Shown here piece by piece: positions 61,678 to 64,000 of a DNA stretch of 64,000 nt. This DNA is from JAGQSZ01 sp049647585 (GTDB taxonomy: Bacteria > Actinomycetota > Acidimicrobiia > Acidimicrobiales > Microtrichaceae), in the NCBI GenBank assembly GCA_049647585.1, contig JBARXY010000025.1:41256-105255 (forward strand). The letters run 5' to 3'. The translations under genes were made by a program, and so were the position numbers. Position 1 is the first letter of the stretch, and every line of letters begins with the position of its first letter. Below the pieces are notes generated by a model. The model saw only the letters and a program-made list of their open reading frames with translations, had not been told where the DNA came from and ran no database searches.

Positions 61678-62871
61678 ATGTCCGTGCCGCCCCAAGAGTC
61701 CCTCGCCAGGCGTTCGACCGACGCCGCCCCCATCGTGTCGGTCATCACGCCCACCTACAACGAGGCCGAGAACGTCCCGATCCTCGTCGAGCGGATCCAT
61801 GAGGCTCTCAGCGACACTCCCCACGAGATCATCATCTCCGACGACGACAGCCCGGACCGCACATGGGAGGTCGGTGAACGGATAGGAGCTACCGATCCCT
61901 CGGTGAGGGTCATGCGCCGCTTCCACGATCCTGGACTGTCGAACTCGGTTCTTGACGGTATGGCCATGGCGCGCGGCGAGGTTCTAGTTGTCATCGACGC
62001 CGATCTTCAGCACGACACGAAGGTGCTCGGCCAGATGGTCGGGCAGGTGCGCTCGGGCGAGGTCGACGTCTGCGTCGGCTCCCGATCGGTATCCGGCGGT
62101 GGTTACGGAGACTGGGCGCCGAGCAGGCGGTTCGTCAGCTGGGTGGCGACTCTTATTGCCCGGCTGCTGCTGCGAGTGCCGGTTTCGGACCCGATGAGCG
62201 GCTACTTCGCAGTTTCGAGGAAGGCCTACGAGCAGACGGCAGCGGACATCAATCCGAAGGGCTTCAAGATCCTGCTCGAGTTCGTCGGACGCAACCGGAA
62301 CCTGAAGATCGGCGAGGTTGGCTATGAGTTCTCCAACCGCGTCCACGGTGAAACGAAGCTGAATCGTTCAGTCATTCGTTCGTATCTGCTCGGAGTCGCC
62401 GAGTTGCGGGTGGGACACCAGATTAATCCTGCGTTCCTGCTGTACGTCCTGGTCGGGCTTGTCGGACTGGCGGTCAACTCGGTGGTGTTCACGATGGCGG
62501 AGGCGATCGGCTTTCCCGAGGTGACCACCGGGCTGAACGATGCGATCGACCCGATATCGACCTCGTTCCTGTTCAGCGTTCAGGTCTCGATCTTCGTGCT
62601 GTTCGTGATGAACAACGAGTTCACGTTCTGGGAGAACCGCTACCGGGGTTGGTCATTGGCTCCGGCGTTTGCAACCTACGAGGTCATGTCCCTGGTGGGT
62701 ACAGGAATCCACATCGCGGTTTTCACCACACTCCAGAACGTCGGATTCCTGCTCGGTGTCCTGGGCGAAGGACCCTCCCGGGTGGTCCACAACCTGATGG
62801 GTGCCGTCGTCGCACTGGTCATCAACTGGTACCTGAACACCACCTACCTGTGGCGTCGACGCCAGCGCTGA
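61678..62871 (+). CDS. GT2 glycosyltransferase with C-terminal GtrA domain
   Basis: The 397-residue protein has a GT2 catalytic domain (VSVITPTYNEAENVPILVER, the DxD in VVIDADLQHD, then SDPMSGYFAVSR) like dolichol/polyprenol-phosphate mannosyl synthase. The C-terminal 160 residues form a GtrA-type four-helix membrane domain (YVLVGLVGLAVNSVVFTMAE and VVHNLMGAVVALVINWYLNT). It probably makes lipid-linked sugar donors at the membrane. The ATG at 61678 is used. Confidence 0.93.
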   Translation: MSVPPQESLARRSTDAAPIVSVITPTYNEAENVPILVERIHEALSDTPHEIIISDDDSPDRTWEVGERIGATDPSVRVMRRFHDPGLSNSVLDGMAMARGEVLVVIDADLQHDTKVLGQMVGQVRSGEVDVCVGSRSVSGGGYGDWAPSRRFVSWVATLIARLLLRVPVSDPMSGYFAVSRKAYEQTAADINPKGFKILLEFVGRNRNLKIGEVGYEFSNRVHGETKLNRSVIRSYLLGVAELRVGHQINPAFLLYVLVGLVGLAVNSVVFTMAEAIGFPEVTTGLNDAIDPISTSFLFSVQVSIFVLFVMNNEFTFWENRYRGWSLAPAFATYEVMSLVGTGIHIAVFTTLQNVGFLLGVLGEGPSRVVHNLMGAVVALVINWYLNTTYLWRRRQR

Positions 62872-62977
62872 ATCCGTGACCCGACGACGTGGCGCCGATT
62901 TCCGCCTGTGATGTAGCGCCGTTCCGGATAGACCCGGATGGGTCCGGCTCGCTCGTTTCCAGATGAACCCGGTGGAG

Positions 62978-63787
62978 TCAGACTCGACAGAGGATCTCGC
63001 CGTGCAGGATTGCGATCCAGCCGTCCTCATCCTCGGCCCAGGTGGTCCAGGCTGCAGACATGCGCTCAAGATCCGCCTGGCTCGCAAGCCCTTCGTCGAG
63101 CACCTGACGGGTCATGGCCGACTGCAGCACTCGGTCGGCCCACATTCCACCCCACCAGGCTCGATCGTCGGGAGTGTTGTAACACCAGGTGCTCGCCGTG
63201 GCGGTGACCTGTTCGAAGCCGGCCTCTCTGGCCCAGACGTGCATCCGCCTCCCGGCGTCGGGCTCGCCACCGTTGGAACGGGCGACGCGTTCGTACAGGT
63301 CGAGCCATTCGTCGAGTCCGGGCACGGCCGGGAACCATGTGAACGCCGCGTAGTCGGCGTCCCGGGCGGCCACGACGCCACCGGGCCGGCATACCCTTCG
63401 CATCTCTTGGAGCGCTCTGACCGGGTCGGCCACGTGCTGGAGCACCTGGTGGGCGTGAACGATGTCGAATGAGTCGTCGGCGAATTCAAGTTCGTGCACG
63501 TCACCGACGAGCAGATCGACATTCGTCAAGCCCTGGGCCTGGATCTCATCACGGGTGAGTTGCAGAGCCTCGGCATTTGCCTCCATGGCTGTGACGCGCC
63601 CGGGCGAAAGCCTGTGAGCGAGGTCCGCAGTGATGGTGCCAGGACCGCTGCCGACATCCAGCAGCGAGAGCCCCGGCTCAAGGTCCGCCATCAGGTAGGC
63701 AGCCGAGTTCTCGACCGTTCGCCAGCGGTGGGACCGCAACACCGATTCGTGGTGGCCATGGGTGTACGTGGCGGGAGGACTCTCCAT
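62978..63787 (-). CDS. SAM-dependent methyltransferase
   Basis: The 269-residue class I methyltransferase has SAM motifs LSLLDVGSGPGTITADLAHR, VTAMEANAEALQLTRDEIQA and the HELEFADDSFDIVHAHQVLQ region typical of small-molecule methyltransferases (UbiE/Coq5-like). The N-terminus TYTHGHHESVLRSHRWRTVE is typical of the family. AGAGGA lies 8 bases before the ATG. The substrate is unknown. The upstream region (63788-64000) carries the window-end palindrome. Confidence 0.9.
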   Translation of the reverse strand: MESPPATYTHGHHESVLRSHRWRTVENSAAYLMADLEPGLSLLDVGSGPGTITADLAHRLSPGRVTAMEANAEALQLTRDEIQAQGLTNVDLLVGDVHELEFADDSFDIVHAHQVLQHVADPVRALQEMRRVCRPGGVVAARDADYAAFTWFPAVPGLDEWLDLYERVARSNGGEPDAGRRMHVWAREAGFEQVTATASTWCYNTPDDRAWWGGMWADRVLQSAMTRQVLDEGLASQADLERMSAAWTTWAEDEDGWIAILHGEILCRV

Positions 63788-63959
63788 GTTTCATTCCTCT
63801 GTTCGTGAACCACCCACCATAGCGAGATTCCAAATAGCGGTACAGGCGTCCCATATACTGAGATCTATCCGGTGTCTGCTATGGGACCCTCGGTCTATCG
63901 GTGGTTCCCTCCGGGATCTCGAGACGCCAATGCCCGAACGGGCGCGCTCAGACGGAGAG

Positions 63960-64000
63960 GTGTGATTGGAATGGTCGTATTTCGACCATTCCAATCACAC
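63960..64000. repeat. Palindrome with perfect 18-bp arms, cut by the window edge
   Basis: Arms at 63960-63977 and 63983-64000 are perfectly complementary around tattt. The core attggaatggtcg / cgaccattccaat matches the palindrome at 32714-32760 in most positions, including the 5-base loop size. The arms may extend beyond the window. It lies about 170 bases upstream of the methyltransferase start. Confidence 0.9.

Noticed and set aside
63960..64000. Window-end palindrome as a CRISPR repeat
   Set aside because: Only one unit is present and there are no spacers or cas genes; it matches the gene-desert palindrome.

Overview
The window is a GC-rich chromosomal segment from an actinobacterium (Actinomycetota). 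The evidence is a pupylation and proteasome locus (dop, pup, prcB, prcA, pafA, pafB, pafC), a mycothione reductase, an FtsR/GarA/GcvH cluster laid out as in mycobacteria, an F420-type LLM oxidoreductase domain and frequent GTG/TTG starts. Long Ser/Gly, Asp/Glu and Lys/Ala low-complexity tails, and several proteins I only recognise loosely, fit a deep lineage such as Acidimicrobiia. That class assignment is inference. No rRNA, tRNA, CRISPR array or intact transposase gene was recognised.

Layout. 1-17.2 kb holds the Pup-proteasome system in near-canonical order: truncated dop, a lipoprotein on the other strand, pup-prcB-prcA, pafA, an ECF sigma/membrane anti-sigma pair, a DUF3866 protein, pafB-pafC, lepB, a GDPD-like protein with lost catalytic residues, a zinc-ribbon protein, tatB-tatC, a HelY-type helicase and a stand-alone YegS C-terminal domain. 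17.2-31.9 kb is metabolic and housekeeping: an oxidoreductase, an M20 amidohydrolase, a double-length ThyX, small acidic and Nudix/GNAT proteins, a crotonase, a HAD protein, a large uncharacterised RGG-like protein, mycothione reductase, a pair of acyl-CoA dehydrogenases and a GT61 glycosyltransferase. 31.9-33.2 kb is a gene desert with a 250-bp MITE-like element, a long palindrome and 24-bp tandem repeats.

33.2-47.7 kb carries an aldehyde dehydrogenase, YqgE, a metal-dependent amidohydrolase, a SnoaL-like protein, a GH3 beta-glucosidase with PA14 insert, Maf, an isochorismatase-like protein lacking its Cys, an esterase-LLM fusion, a second ECF sigma gene with a repeat tail, an MscS-like membrane protein, a Dabb protein and a degenerate Glu/Leu/Phe/Val dehydrogenase. 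47.8-60.4 kb is the glycine-cleavage and cell-division cluster: tandem glycine riboswitch, gcvP, then on the minus strand pgsA, a GDP-mannose-type nucleotidyltransferase, gcvH, garA-like, ftsR, DUF151, merR and gcvT, interrupted by a plus-strand Phd/VapC-type toxin-antitoxin pair. 60.4-64 kb has HIT, SRAP, GT2-GtrA and methyltransferase genes and ends in a perfect 18-bp-arm palindrome related to the one in the gene desert.

The genes join up as follows. Dop activates Pup by deamidation, PafA ligates it to targets, PrcAB degrades them, and PafBC is the DNA-damage regulator encoded in the same loci; the proteasomal ATPase is not in the window. GcvP, GcvT and GcvH form three of the four glycine-cleavage proteins, with gcvP under glycine riboswitch control. 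The most unusual features are the roughly 385-residue disordered insertion in FtsR, the ThyX whose signature motif is split between its halves, the palindrome family, the MITE-like element, and short tandem repeats that recur at gene ends and between genes.
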